DNA of 64,000 nucleotides from Xestospongia bergquistia (GCA_963965975.1 OZ014425.1:4043501-4107500), one strand, 5' to 3'; numbered from the stretch's first letter, positions 46,318 to 58,708 are shown. Translations and numbers: made by a program. The notes: a model not told the origin generated them from the letters alone.

Positions 46318-46455
46318 CTGGAGAGGAAGAGAGAAAAAGATATAATGTTAGAAGGATAAGCACTATGAAGTTTGTTATATTTAAGTGTTAGGCTGTGAAT
46401 TTGCTTAAAATTGAATAGGAAGTGAGTGGGTGTTATCATTAGGTGTGGCTACAAG
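46318..46455. promoter_or_regulatory. Short divergent intergenic region, CADPS / ECI
   Basis: 138 bp between the first recognised CADPS exon and the isomerase start codon. The minus strand has a good acceptor tract (tttctctcttcctctccag), implying that the PH exon is not the first exon. If no exon lies farther upstream, transcription would have to start here. Confidence 0.4.
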
Positions 46456-47292
46456 ATGGCTCTGGTGTCAGTAGAAACACAGGGCTCTATAGCAATAGTT
46501 AGAATGCAGAATGGAGAAAACAGATTTACACTGGAATTTTTCAGTCAATTTTTAGCTGCTCTAGATGAAGTGGAGAGGTATCCTTACAAAACACAATGGC
46601 AAGATATTATTCTAATTTTAGTAACAAGGATATTAATGTATTAATAACAACTGGTGATGGTAAGTTTTATTCCAACGGTGTAGATTTAGAAAGGGTTCAG
46701 TATTACACTGAAAAAGAACTGGAGGAATTTGGTGAGAAAATACAGCTGCTTTACAAGAGGATACTCACTTATCCAATGGTTACTATTGCCGCTATTAACG
46801 GTATACTCTTAAGATACCTTATAATATCAATGTCATACATGTACATCTTAGGTCATGTCTATGCAGGAGGTGCCATACTTGCTCTGTCACATGACTATCG
46901 TGTGATGAAAAAAGAGAGAGGTTGGTTTCGTCTACCTGAAATTGAATTAAGGAGGCCTTTTCCAGTTGGACTTCTTGAGATGATCAAGTTAAGTAAAGTT
47001 CTATATTATGAATATCAATTGAGTTCGTTACTATAGAGTTAAAGTTCCTCAGTCTGAATTCATTAATTGTATTGTAATGGGAAAGAAGTATACAGCTGAA
47101 GAAGGAAAAAGTGCTGGTATTATACACAAAGTTTGTTCTGGGGATCAACTATTGAAGATAACGTCAGAGTTAGCTGAGAATGCTAGTCAACAAAATTTTG
47201 ATCGCACTATCATGGCTCAAATAAAAAATGACTTGTATTTTTTAGCAGTTCAAGCACTTTGTGAGCATGCAAGATATTATGCCAAACTCTAA
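46456..47292 (+). CDS. Enoyl-CoA isomerase/hydratase with peroxisomal C-terminus
   Basis: Four exons: 46456..46577, 46622..46800, 46852..46987, 47037..47292; 230 aa. Crotonase fold: VLITTGDGKFYSNGVDL (oxyanion-hole region), MVTIAAINGHVYAGGAILALSHDY, then a GKKYTAEEGKSAGIIHKVC segment. It most resembles the small monofunctional Delta3-Delta2-enoyl-CoA isomerases (plant ECI type), which act in beta-oxidation of unsaturated fatty acids. The last three residues, AKL, form a plausible PTS1 peroxisome signal. The third intron is placed at ATCAA|GTTAAG, and the exon restarts in frame with VKVPQSEF. Introns are 44-51 bp, among the shortest here. Confidence 0.85.
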
Positions 47293-48527
47293 TTCAAATG
47301 AATGTTTACTAAAATAACTTTAATAATGTAATTTTATGTGGATAGATATTTTTTGCCAAATTGTTAACTTTCATGAACAGCCATTTAAAAAAAATAATGT
47401 GGATTATGTTAAATTAATATTAATACACAAACAACTTGTTGTGGTCAAAGGACTAAGAAATCATTTTTATCATTGATAACTTGATATGCGTAATAATTAA
47501 CCACAATATAAACCATTGGATGCCAGGTCAAAAATATCTTTGTGCTGTAGGCAATATAACTTAAAGGTAGCTTCAATTATTATTAATATGGCAATCTTTA
47601 GAACAACAGCATGAATTAATTGTAATTTTAAGTTTTTTGGCTTTTATTTTCTGTAAATTGAAGGTCATAATAAATTTATATGATCATACACTATGTAATC
47701 ACATACAATAATTAATTATTTCATAACAAGTTAATGTTTACAACATTACTTATTTTGAGTTTTGGGTGTCTCATATACAACTAACTCTGAATTTTTTCAT
47801 ACTTGTAATTCATTCATGGGAAATCATAGTTGATTTTATAACTTCATTAGTTGGTAGATAACTATTTGATTTGTGTTGTCATAGTTACCAATCTCAGAAA
47901 TTAGAAATGTGACTATCAGGAAATTATAACCAAAAGACACCAACTTAATATTAAGTTAATATAATATATTATTATTAATTTATAATAATTTAAATAATTT
48001 AATATTATATTAATATAGATTGAATTTAATACTTTTTAACGAGACATTAAAATAAATAGCTTTCCTGTTGTATAAAACAGAGCTGATTTTGAGTTTTTCA
48101 ATTTTAAGGAATATTTTCATTTCAGTACTTCAGTTTAAAAGTGACATTATTTATAATGTCTATGTCTACACAAATACTTCATATAATACAACATGTAACA
48201 TGTTCATATTATAAACTACTGCAATATTCATTATTAGTTGTTGTGATTAACTGAGTGTTCCCTGAACTCATTTGTAGATATTTAATTATCAACTCATCCA
48301 GGCCATTGATTTTCCATACACTAAAATTACATACGATTCAATACAAACTATTAAATACATTACCATAATGTAGTATATTGAAAAGGTCCAGATGCTCATA
48401 TTGTTAATTACAGAAGGTTACTACTCTCCCATGGAAAGGTCAGATGTACAGATTGTTACAGATAAGAGAGGTTACTATTCTCCCATTAACTTAAACTGAT
48501 GGAAGAGGTGGCTTCATAATGAGAGGG
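47293..48527. other. Intergenic, no gene seen
   Basis: About 1.2 kb of AT-rich sequence with palindromic taatatta stretches near 47940-48010. I searched the minus strand here for missing CADPS exons and saw none. The last 150 bp hold two near copies of ggttactactctcccat. Confidence 0.5.
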
Positions 48528-48534
48528 TATAAAA
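48528..48534 (+). promoter_or_regulatory. TATA box
   Basis: TATAAAA 69 bp upstream of the ATG at 48603, in the same relative place as in the other array genes. Confidence 0.55.
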
Positions 48535-48602
48535 GAAGCAAGGATTTACTGACTGATCATTTCATTGAACGTCACGTAAACTACTAACTACTACTCCTCA
48601 TC

Positions 48603-49739
48603 ATGAATACAATGTCCCTACTCCTGTGTGTAGTAGTAACTCTGATCTGCTCTATTATTCTTGTCAATGGAAACTGTCCTGATGATGAGTCATCTACCTT
48701 CCCTTCTTCTACATCTGTCATAGATGATAGGAAGACAACAATACCATCTGTCAAGGACAATACATTGTCACCTTCATCCTCACCAATTCCAAAGGATATT
48801 TATTATTCAATCATCTTTACCATCATCTCCATTACCACTCACTTCTTCTCCTCTTAATGAAGGTTCACACATATTATATTTACAACTAGCTTGTACATTT
48901 ATAAATTATGTATCACATCTTTTACAGAGTGTTTTCTACCTCGGAATTGTAAGGATTGGTATGATTTGGGAATAAGGAAGAGGTGTGTCTATCCAATATA
49001 TCCTGATGGAAAGACTCAACAGATGGTGAGATTTACTAAGAGGATCAATATTGAAGTTATTATTATAGGTCTATTGTGATATGAAGGGTACCTATTGTGA
49101 TGGGAAAGGTGGTTGGACTAGAGTGGGTTATCTTAATATGCCTGAGTCTGGTGCTACCTGTCCTACTGGACTGACAAAAAACCAGCTTTAAAACATTGAT
49201 TATGGAGTCTGTGGTCGACCAACCACTTATGGTGCTGGTTGTCTCTCAACCACTTTTTCTCTTCTAGGTATGACATATCACAAAATATGTGGCCAAGTTA
49301 GAGGATATGAATATAATTCTCCCGATCCATTTGGATGGTATCATATTGGAAAGAATGAAGGCACTGATACTAACTATGTTGATGGTATATCTATCACACA
49401 TGGTCAAAATCCTCGCCAACACATCTGGACTTATGTAGCTGGTCATTCTGGTAATCCTGGTCGTTGTCCATGTGAAGTTCCCTCTACAAGTGGTAACCCT
49501 CCACCTCCTTCCTTTGTGGGTAATCATTACTACTGTGAAGCAGGTGATGATGTCCTCTGGGATGGAAAGGGTTGTCCAGGTTCTGAAGCTCCCTGCTGTA
49601 CTAACTACAAGATGCCTTGGTACTATCGAGTATTTGATGGTAAGCTTTAAGATGATATTGAGCTGAGGGTGTGTGTGCTGATCAATCATATATTGATGAA
49701 GACATATCTATAGATTTCATTGAACTGTATGTTCAGTGA
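48603..49739 (+). pseudogene. Fibrinogen-like secreted family member A, broken
   Basis: Exon pattern as in the intact copies: signal peptide (MSLLLCVVVTLICSIILVNG, 48603 on), exon 2 48928..49025 (CFLPRNCKDWYDLGIRK), exon 3 from 49069. The linker after the signal peptide is longer than in the siblings and is in a different frame from exon 2. Exon 3 has in-frame TAA at 49189-49191 and 49648-49650, and a two-base insertion near 49670 after RVC. The rest is well preserved (CGQVRGYEYNSPDPFGWYH, ISITHGQNPRQHIW). It represents a second subfamily (YEYNSPDPFGWYH rather than YQF) together with copy H at 61223. Confidence 0.8.
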
Positions 49740-50049
49740 ATAAAACTGAAAAACTAATAATATAATTATTTACATGTTTTGTTCTGTTCCATTTTAAAGA
49801 TACATTAGTTCAATCAAATACTTGATATAGTTCAAGAACTGTATTAGATAAAAATTGAACTGAGTTCTATTTTCTTTGTTTGATAATGCCATTTTTTGTA
49901 CTGTTTTAAAAATTACTTTCTTTATATAGAGAGTATAATTACATACTTTCTCTCAATGGATATTTGGCAACTACAAATACATTTTGGCACACAAATCAAA
50001 TAGTTGTTCTGTCAGTCAATATGACCTTATCTGTATCATATCTACATTT

Positions 50050-50412
50050 ACATAAACAACTCTGGATGTATGCTGGTGGACTGCAAGAAAATAGAAGAGA
50101 TAAATATCTATGTCCGTGTAATAAGGGTTACACTGGTGGAAGAAATCCTGGCTTATCCTTTGTTTGCAACCATTACTATTGTGAATCTCCTAGTACAAGC
50201 TGGAAACCTGTTCTCTATGCTAGCGATCCTCTTTGAGACCATAAGAACTGCGATAGTCTTGAAAGATCCTGTTGTACTAACCCTAAGATGCATTGGTTTT
50301 ATTGACTACTTGAAGATACAATTAAAGATGATATTAGGCTGAGGGTGTGTACTGATCTAGGTTATAATGATGAAGGCATTCCTTTAGATATCATTGAAAT
50401 ATATGTTTAATG
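50050..50412 (+). pseudogene. Family member B, 3' fragment with nonsense codons
   Basis: Homologous to the last 120 residues of exon 3 (WMYAGGLQENRRD, CPCNKGYTGGRN, NHYYCES). TGG has become TGA at 50234-50236, CGA has become TGA at 50303-50305, and the final Gln codon has become TAA at 50410-50412. The 5' half is absent. Confidence 0.85.
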
Positions 50413-51775
50413 AAGATTGAACAGATGTGTTTACTGCTATAACTTTATCTTTGAAATGACATTGTATTAGTTTAGTTTTATCTCAACTTTTAGTTGAGAT
50501 ATGTTTTTTGTTTAATAGATTTTTTAGTTTTGAATCTTTTGATCAATATAGAAAACTCAACATACATCACTAAAGTACAATCAGTGAACTGTTCACTGAC
50601 CTAGTTTCTTGATTTGAATTTAAGAATACATAAAGAATTGAGCCAATCACTGGATGGTGGGTGGTAAGAGTAGGGATGAGAAGTCATTTGCAAATTAATT
50701 TTGCCAAATTAAATTTTATATAGATTTGCTAATATTCTCTCCCTCCAAAATTACCTGCAATATGTAGAAAATTTCATGATGTTATTATTGTTGCTGTTGT
50801 TGTAGACATAGTTTGGTTGATACTAGTAAGTTTTAACAACTAATAAGTTGAGCTCTATGACTTATAGAAGCAGCTAGCTGGTTATATTATGTTGAATAAA
50901 AAAGTATACAAAACCTGTTCAATCCTGTACTGGTTGCTGTTTCTCAAAGCAAGTCTTTTTAAAATAGAAGTAAATCATACCAATCTTTATCACAGCTCAA
51001 CTTTATGAACTGCAATAAGCTTGGTAGTGTCTATGCCCAGAGATATTGTACATGTCCAATGAAACATTCTCAAATATAGGATGACAAGAGTGTACTATGT
51101 CTGATCATTACATGATTATTATATATTAAGTGTAATTATAGTAACAATATAGAATATTTTTAGCAGAGAGTAGATACATCATCTAAAAATCATAACTCTC
51201 TATCTAAAACAATCTTTAAAATCTTTCCAGTTTTGGAGTTATGGTTGTTTAAACAGAATAAGAAAGACGAAGCTTTATTGATTTAATATAAGAGATAGCA
51301 TAACATTCAAAAACAAGAACTATTGGAAGTTATAAAGAGGAGCAAGACCTATCAGTGCATGAAGAAAGGCAATTACACTGAAATATTGTCTTGAATGCAC
51401 TTTTAGTCTTTTTATAGCTCATTTCAACAATAAAATAATTATGAGATATATAATATCGTGTTTCTCCTTGTGTTTTGTAGTAGCTACCTACTACTGTCAT
51501 CATTACTGCTAATGTTATGTGTAGTGAAGGTACATATGAGGTCCTATTTTGTGGAGTGTGTGTTGTTAGTAGTGGTATGGTTCACTTAAAGCCCTTCAAC
51601 ATCTAACATTATAATAACTTATTCTAGTGAAAGTCAATTCCATAGTATCTGTAAAAAACTTACTATGGTATGTTAAGCTTATTTGAGCAAATTACTCAGT
51701 GTTAAATAATCTTATTTTATATTGTCAGGGCTGTGGTTAGGGAGAGGAGAAAGTACAAAGTACTAGAGCCACAAG
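50413..51775. other. Array spacer with duplicated 3' flank
   Basis: 50413-51250 matches the 3' flanks of copies F (58182-59050) and I (63225-63870): the stem-loop, the gaattgagccaatcactgat block and the gcagagagtagatacatcatc block. 51250-51775 is unrecognised. Confidence 0.7.
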
Positions 51776-52027
51776 ACTCCCACCTCCCTTCAAGAACATT
51801 CTTCCTTTGTGGGCAATGATTACTACTGTGAAGCAAGTAGTGATGTTCTCTGGGATGGAAAAGGTTGCCAGGTCCCAAAGCTCCCTGTTGTAAGAACACA
51901 AAACACCCTTGGTTCTATTAAGGACTTGATAGCACAATTCAAGATAACAGTGACATGAGGGTGTATGACAATCAAAGTTATAATGATGAAGCAGTACTAA
52001 CAGATTTCATTAAAATATACATTTGCT
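51776..52027 (+). pseudogene. Family member C, decayed 3' relic
   Basis: Recognisable pieces only: SFVGNDYYCEASSDVLWDGKGC at about 51803, then a frameshift, then CATGAGGGTGTATGAC and an altered end near TTCATTAAAATATACATT. Closest to the A/H subfamily. Oldest-looking relic in the array. Confidence 0.65.
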
Positions 52028-52587
52028 GAAGAGCAAACACTGAAGTCCATTGAAACATGAAACATTGCTATAACTTTAACTTTGAAAATGACATTTGTAT
52101 TAGTTTTGTTTTAATCAAAATTTTTAGTTGAGATGTTATTTGGACTTTTTGTTCAATAGATTGTTTAATTGTGACCCTATTTAGATTTGTAGTGAATTAT
52201 TTAAAGAAATAAATTTGCACACACATGCAATTTAGGTACAGCCCTGATGACATGGACTTAACATTCTTATATGGGACACCATTATAACTCATGTCAAATT
52301 GACTATTAAAAACACTTGTCTTATAAAGACCATTTTTCATTTGATCAATCAGAAAGAAGTCAAATGTTATCAAGTTACTGAGTGCAGTGATATGTTCCAT
52401 TGTTTACAGATGTGCCTTCATATCATAAGTACTTATAGAATTAAAGTATCATAAAAGTTAGTAAAGAGGATCAAACATTTACTAGTGTCTATGTATCAAA
52501 CTTAAGATAAAAACAATCAGTAAAAAGTGAAGTAATGATTATACATATAAAGCAATTTACTATGGACTTATCACATTAAAGTTATAG

Positions 52588-53037
52588 CAGGTTAATCTGT
52601 TATAATACACTATGAATTGATACTACATGTAGAAGCTCTAGAGGTTCATTGAGTACAAGAATTAGAGATTTGATCATTTGTTTTATCCCTCTAGCCAGAG
52701 TCCAGACAAATTAGATTATACAATAGACTTACATGCTATATGGTTTGATGATATTATTATAATTAACTTGTGATAAAAAATTTCCTGGAAAAGGTTAGAG
52801 TAAGCTATTAAAAGGTTAATTAATTAATCTGTTATAATACACTACGAATTGATACTACATGTAGAAGCTCTAGAGGTTCATTGAGTACAAGAATTAAAGA
52901 TTTGATCATTTGTTCTATCCAGAGTCCAGACAAATTAAATTATACAATAGACTTACATGCTATGGTTTGATGATATTACTATATATAACTTGTGATAAAA
53001 ATTTCCTGGAAAAGGTTAAAGTAATGTATTAAAAGGT
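52588..53037. repeat. Tandem duplication of about 230 bp
   Basis: Two copies (about 52590-52820 and 52823-53037), beginning ttaatctgttataatacacta and ending attaaaaggt, with small indels. A shortened third copy is near 59170-59240 and another begins at the right edge (about 63970). Confidence 0.8.
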
Positions 53038-53773
53038 GTAAAAAGTCAAAGGGTTTCAGGCTTTAGAGCTACTGCTTGTCTGAAAACATCTAACCTACAC
53101 TCCAACCAACATAAAGTATGTCATTGATAACAACCCTTTCGTGAAATCATTTTTTGATTGGTTGCGAACACTTTAATGCATGTCACCTCAGCAACTATCG
53201 AATGTAGATGGAGGAATTGTTTATAGAATTGCACAGGGCACTCCTCTAGGCCAGTGACTAAGTACATAAACCTGACTGCATACTGACCAAACCTACCAGA
53301 GGAGGCTGATCATCCCACAACTACAAAAGAGGGTGACCACCTCCAGACCATGTTTTATTTTGGAGACCCTCAGATGCCTGTGTGTGCAATGCAATAACGA
53401 TCTTGAGGGATATCTTAAAGAGCAGTAAATAACTTCAGTTCAAGTCAAGAACCTGCCATGTGCTAATACAAATCACACCCCAGGGAGTAGTCCCTTGAAG
53501 CATTAACCTCATTTAATCCTGGTCTTAAATTACATATTATGTCAGCACTATTAAAAAAGGCAATACATGTCATAAATCAACAATGCTATGGTATACACTT
53601 TAGTAACTTTTTATTCCATTATTGTTAAAGTGTGAGACATAGTTAGGTTTTGAAAAGAGAAGAGAGATTAGACTGCATGTGACAGTTTCACTAATTAATT
53701 ATTCATGAGATGTGACAAATTATGACATCCCCAGATACTGTGATCATTATGGTTTCATCTACAGAGAAGAGAC
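53038..53773. other. Array spacer, less AT-rich, unrecognised
   Basis: About 53040-53560 is unlike the rest of the array and has no long open frame. It could be an old transposon remnant. 53640-53770 is the conserved upstream region of the array genes and also occurs near 56500. Confidence 0.4.
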
Positions 53774-53780
53774 TATAAAA
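53774..53780 (+). promoter_or_regulatory. TATA box of family member D
   Basis: TATAAAA 89 bp before the ATG, within the conserved gactataaaaacaatgcaag block shared with the promoter at 62150. Confidence 0.65.
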
Positions 53781-53868
53781 ACAATGCAAGGACTAGTTTG
53801 TACATTAGTTGTACTGCAGACTTATACAACTGATATCTCAAACAATTGCTCTCATCAGTTACAACAAG

Positions 53869-54855
53869 ATGTCTCTACTCCTGTATGTAGTAGTAGCTCT
53901 ACTCTACTCTATTACTCTTGTCAATGCTGCTCATGAAAATGACTGTGCTCAAGGTATAACACTTAACTAAAACTATGTCACTATCATCATCGTTTTCTTA
54001 TAGACTGTCTACCTCGAAGCTGTAGGGATTGGTATGATTTGGGAATAAGGAAAAATTGTTATTACCCAATCTATCCTGATGGCAAGACTCAAAAATTGGT
54101 AAGACAATGAGTATCCTTATCACTATATATGTATATCATGTTAACTTTAGGTTTATTGTGAGATGAAGGGTACCATGTGTGATGGTAGAGGTGGTTGGAC
54201 TAGAGTGGGCTATCTTAATATGACACACCCTGGTGCTGAATGTCCTCCTGGACTGACAGAACATAAATATAGGAACCTTAAAAATGAAGTGTGTGGTCGA
54301 CCTCATCGATCTGGGGGTGGTTGTGCTTCAACCATTTTTTCCACTCTTGGTCTTAGCTATTACAAAGTGTGTGGGCAAGTTAGAGGATATCAATTTTATA
54401 GCCCTGATGCATTTATTCCTCTGGGAAGAGGCATAGATAGTTTTTATGTTGATGGTATTTCAATCACTCATGGAAAAAACCCTCGCAAACATCTCTGGAC
54501 ATATGCTTGTGGAATCCAAGAAAATAGAAGAGATGCATATGGATGTCCATGTAATAAGGGTTACACTGGTGGAAGAAATGTTGTTACATCCTTTATCCGC
54601 AACCATTACTATTGTGAATCTGCTCTCGATCCTGGTGCAAGCCTGAAACCTGTTCTCTATGCTAGTGATCCTCTTTGGGATGGTAAGAACTGTGATAGTC
54701 TTGAAAGTACCTGTTGTACTAACCGTAAGATGCCTTGGTTCTATCGGCTACTTGAAGATACAAGTAAAGATGATATTGAGCTGAGGGTGTGTAGTGACAG
54801 CGGTTATAACAATGAAGGCATTCCTTTGGATATCATTGAGATATATGTTCAATGA
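53869..54855 (+). CDS. Secreted fibrinogen-like cysteine-rich protein, member D (intact)
   Basis: Three exons: 53869..53953, 54004..54098, 54151..54855; 294 aa. Cleavable signal peptide (MSLLLYVVVALLYSITLVNA), no other membrane helix. Exon 2 plus the start of exon 3 resemble the opening of a fibrinogen-related domain: DCLPRSCRDWYDLG, YPIYPDGKTQ, VYCEMKG, GGWTRVGYLNMT. The rest departs from fibrinogen: CGQVRGYQFYSPDAF, DSFYVDGISITHGKNPR, CPCNKGYTGG, PLWDGKNC, CCTNRKMPWFYR, DDIELRVC, ending IIEIYVQ. I recognise this as a large uncharacterised family expanded in sponges and cnidarians. A lectin-like or matrix role is a guess. An extra Cys occurs at WTYACG. Has a TATA box and conserved 3' stem-loop. 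Confidence 0.88.
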
Positions 54856-54920
54856 AGACTGAACAGACAAGTTCACTGCTATAACTTTACCTTTGAAATG
54901 ACATTGTATTAGTTTAGTCT

Positions 54921-54943
54921 TATCTCAACCTTTAGTTGAGATA
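54921..54943 (+). other. Conserved 3' stem-loop (member D)
   Basis: Perfect 9-bp stem tatctcaac / gttgagata around ctta-type loop, 66 bp after the stop. The same structure follows members B (50479-50501), F (58247-58269) and I (63290-63312). Confidence 0.6.
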
Positions 54944-55068
54944 TTGTTTTTTGTTTAATAGATTTTTTTAGTCTGAACCTTTTGATCAATATAGAAAAAA
55001 ATAGAAATTCAACATACATCATCACTAAAGTACAATCAGTGAACTGTTCACTGATCTAGTTCCTTGAT

Positions 55069-55467
55069 TTGAATTTAAGAATATATAAAGAATCTGGGGG
55101 TGGTTGTGCTTCAACTACATTTTCCACTCTTGGTCTTAGTTATTATAAAGTATGTGGACAAGTTAGAGGATATCAATTTCATACCGTTGATGCACTTATT
55201 CCTCTGGGAAGAGGTATAGACAGTTTTTATGTTGATGGTATTTCAATCACTCATGGAAAAAGTCCTCATAAACACACTTGGATGTATGTTGGTGGACTGC
55301 AAGAAAATAGAAGAGACGCTTTAGAATGTCCATGTAATAAGGGTTACACTGGTGGAAGAAATGTTGTTACATCATTTATTCGCAACCATTACTCCATTGT
55401 ATATTATTGTCACTCCAACCTTACTAGACAGAGTAACCTTACACTAAATTACTCTAACTTCAATTAG
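55069..55467 (+). pseudogene. Family member E, internal exon fragment in a chimeric frame
   Basis: Only about 55092-55393 is family sequence (GGGCASTTFSTLGLSYYKV through SFIRNHY), joined at its left to 3'-flank sequence and at its right to spacer sequence that also occurs at 59663. The resulting 132-codon open frame has no signal peptide and no C-terminal half. Very probably not a gene. Confidence 0.75.
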
Positions 55468-57105
55468 AAATGGAATTCTAGAAGTATTTCATGCCAAACC
55501 ACACCATTAACATTATAATCACTTATCCTAGATCTTCTATGTCAAATTATTATAGTTCCATCCATAGTAAATTATTCATCTCATAAAAATGTTATATTCT
55601 ATAATATCATTATAAATATACTCAACCTACGAACAATGATCATGTAATGATTACATCAAATAGCAGAGACTGTCATCCTGTTGACAATGTTTCATTGTAC
55701 ATTAATAAATGTATATATTTATACACATAATTATGTATGCATCTATTGTAAAAGTTTAATTTACTTTACCAACCAATTTGTACTTCACATAGATGGATTA
55801 CTACTATGTAATCCAAAACTCATATGAATAAGTCAATATGTTAAATATGAAGCAACAGATGAGACAATAATTCCCATGTATTATTACTATGCAATTTTAT
55901 ACAATAAGGAAACCACACCCTTAAACATTCCTAACCCTAAAGTGTAAGTAGTTAATACACTGAAGGTATAATAGATGGTTTATTGACTCATTTGGTGAGA
56001 GTAGTATTGTTGTCCTTAGACTCTGATGATAAGGAAAAGGCCATATTATATCAGATCTCTATTAACATAATATACTGTTACAATAATAATTACTAAAAAC
56101 TAGAGTACAATTAATTAATGAGATATCCATTACTTATGGATGCTTTTATATATAAATTCTCAAAAATAGAAGGATCATATCAATATGGATAGAACTTTGA
56201 TAAGATCCGAATTTATTAAGAATATTGTTGATTTCATACTAAAAGAGAATTCAATATAAGAGGTCCACACAATTGTAATGGACTGATAAGAGATACCTAG
56301 CCTCACAAGATAATCATTTCCTGTTTGGTCACAAATCACAAATTGATATTCATATTTCCTTTAAAAAAGGAAATCAAATGAAAGTTAATTTTACAGTGAG
56401 TGGTTGAATTTAACAACTTCACACGATCACCCATGTGACCAAGAATTTGCTTAACCCCAATAATTTATTTCATTATTATTTATTATAGTGATATAACTAG
56501 GTTTTGAAGAGAGAGGAGGGGTTAGACTGCATGTGTCAAAAATATCTGGTAATTAATTATTCATAAGGATGTGACAAATTATTGCATAGTAACAAACACA
56601 ATCAATATCTGGGTCATCCTCTGTTATTTTGTGCCTGATAGAAATATTTGAGTGGATCTTAATATCATCATCAGTATCTCAGTTATATTTCATACATTTT
56701 GTTTAGTTAGTTATAAAACCATTATTACAATACACATATTTTGAACTAAATACTAGACAAGCACTGAATAGGGAACAGGATGAGAGATCCATTGTCAAAT
56801 GCATGGGTTCATTAGAGAAATGTCCAAAAACATCAATAAATTTCTCACTTAAATGTTAGTAAATGACCATATCACTAGTTAATTAATACACTGTAAAACT
56901 TAATTAGTCATTTTAACAAAAAACCTTCATAGGTTATGTGGGTAGATTTTAGAACTCATTTGAATTAGTCATTATATAATTTGTTGGCATGTTATAGTAT
57001 TACAAACAATATACACTTCACATGTGTCCATAGTAATCGACTAATGCAAGCTACAAATATGTTAATTTTTATAGTCATATATGGTCTTATTCATAGCTAG
57101 GAGAC
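55398..57105. repeat. Segmental duplication block, copy 1
   Basis: Matches 59663-61213 in the same order with indels: 55398-55531 with 59663-59804, 55829-55965 with 59902-60036, 55999-56200 with 60553-60750, 56648-57105 with 60752-61213. It holds the upstream region of member F. No gene inside. Confidence 0.8.
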
Positions 57106-57112
57106 TATTAAA
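57106..57112 (+). promoter_or_regulatory. Altered TATA element of member F
   Basis: The conserved block here reads gactattaaagcaatgcaag, with TATTAAA replacing TATAAAA of members D and I. Confidence 0.5.
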
Positions 57113-57200
57113 GCAATGCAAGGACTAGTTTGCAAATTAGTTGTACTGCAGACTAATACAACTGATATCCCAAACAATTGCTGTCATCAGTTATAACAAG

Positions 57201-58181
57201 ATGCCCATCCTCCTGTGTGTAGTAGTAGCTATGTTCTACTCTATCAATCTTGTCAATGCTGCTAATGAAAATGACTGTGCTCAAGGTATGACACTTAACT
57301 AAAAATATGTCACTATCATCATTGTTTTCTTATAGACTGTTTACCTCGAAGCTGTAGGGATTGGTATGATTTGGGAGTAAGGAAAAATTGTTATTATCCA
57401 ATTTATCCTGATGGCAAGACTCAAACATTGGTAAGACAAAGAGTATCCTTATCACTATATATGTATATCACATTGACTTTAGGTTTATTGTGAGATGAAG
57501 GGTACCATGTGTGATGGTAGAGGTGGTTGGACTAGAGTGGGATATCTTAATATGACACACCCTGGTGCTGACTGTCCTCCTGGACTGACAGAGCACAAAT
57601 ATAACAATCTTAAACATGAAGTGTGCGGTCGACCTCATCGTGGTGGGGGTGGTTGTGCTTCAACTACATTTCCCACTCTTGGTCTTAGCTATTACAAAGT
57701 GTGTGGACAAGTTAGAGGATATCAATTTAATAGCGCTGATGCCTTTATTCCTCTAGGAAGAGGCATAGATAGTTTTTATGTTGATGGTATTTCAATCACT
57801 CATGGAAAAAACCCTCGCAAGCATCTCTGGACATATGCTTGTGGACTGCAAGAAAATAGAAAAGATGCATATGGATGTCCATGTAATAAGGGTTACACTG
57901 GTGGAAGAAATGTTGCTACATCATTTATTCGCAACCATTACTATTGTGAATCTGCTCTCAGTACAAGCTGGAAAGCTGTTCTCTATGCTAATGATCCTCT
58001 TTGGGACCGTAAGAACTGTGATAGTCTTGAAAGTACCTGTTGTACTAATCGTAAGATGCCTTGGTTCTATCGACTACTTGAAGATACAATTAAAGATGAT
58101 ATTGAGCTGAGGGTGTGTACTGATCAAGGTTATTCTAATGAAGGCGTTCCTTTGGATATCATTGAAATATATGTTCAATGA
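57201..58181 (+). CDS. Secreted fibrinogen-like cysteine-rich protein, member F (intact)
   Basis: Three exons: 57201..57285, 57336..57430, 57483..58181; 292 aa. Signal peptide MPILLCVVVAMFYSINLVNA. Same domain order as member D, two residues shorter where D has SALDPGAS. By eye about 15 of 228 exon-3 residues differ from member I, mostly in the middle, with none in the last 50, which suggests recent duplication or gene conversion. Carries the WTYACG cysteine like D, while I has WTYAGG. WDRKNC replaces the usual WDGKNC. Upstream TATA is altered, so expression may differ from D and I. Function unknown. Confidence 0.88.
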
Positions 58182-58664
58182 AGACTGAACAGTCAAATTC
58201 ACTGCTATAACTTTACCTTTGAAATGACATTGTATTAGTTTAGTTTTATCTCAACATTTAGTTGAGGTAGTGTTTGAGTTTTTTTAAATAGATTTTTAGT
58301 TTTGAACCTTTTGATCATTATAGAAGAAAAATACAAACTCAACATACATCATCACTAAAGTATAATCAGTGAACTGTTCATTGATCCAGTTCCTTGATTT
58401 GAATTTAAGATTACATAAAGAATTGAGCCAATCACTGATAAGTGGAAGAAGTCATTTGCTGATTTATTTTGCCAAATTATATTTTATATAGATTTGCCTT
58501 ACTCTAAAATTACCTACTATATGTAGATAATTTTCATGACGTTACTATTGTTGTTGTTTTTGTAGACATAGTTAGGTAGATACTAGTAAGTTTAACAGCT
58601 AATAAGTTGAGCTGCATGGTTTATAGAGGCAGCTAGCTGGTTATATTATGTTGAATAATATATA

Positions 58665-58708
<44 letters not shown>

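Noticed and set aside
48724..49079. Alternative frames after the signal peptide of member A as independent genes
   Set aside because: They are fragments of one broken family gene with sibling exon structure.
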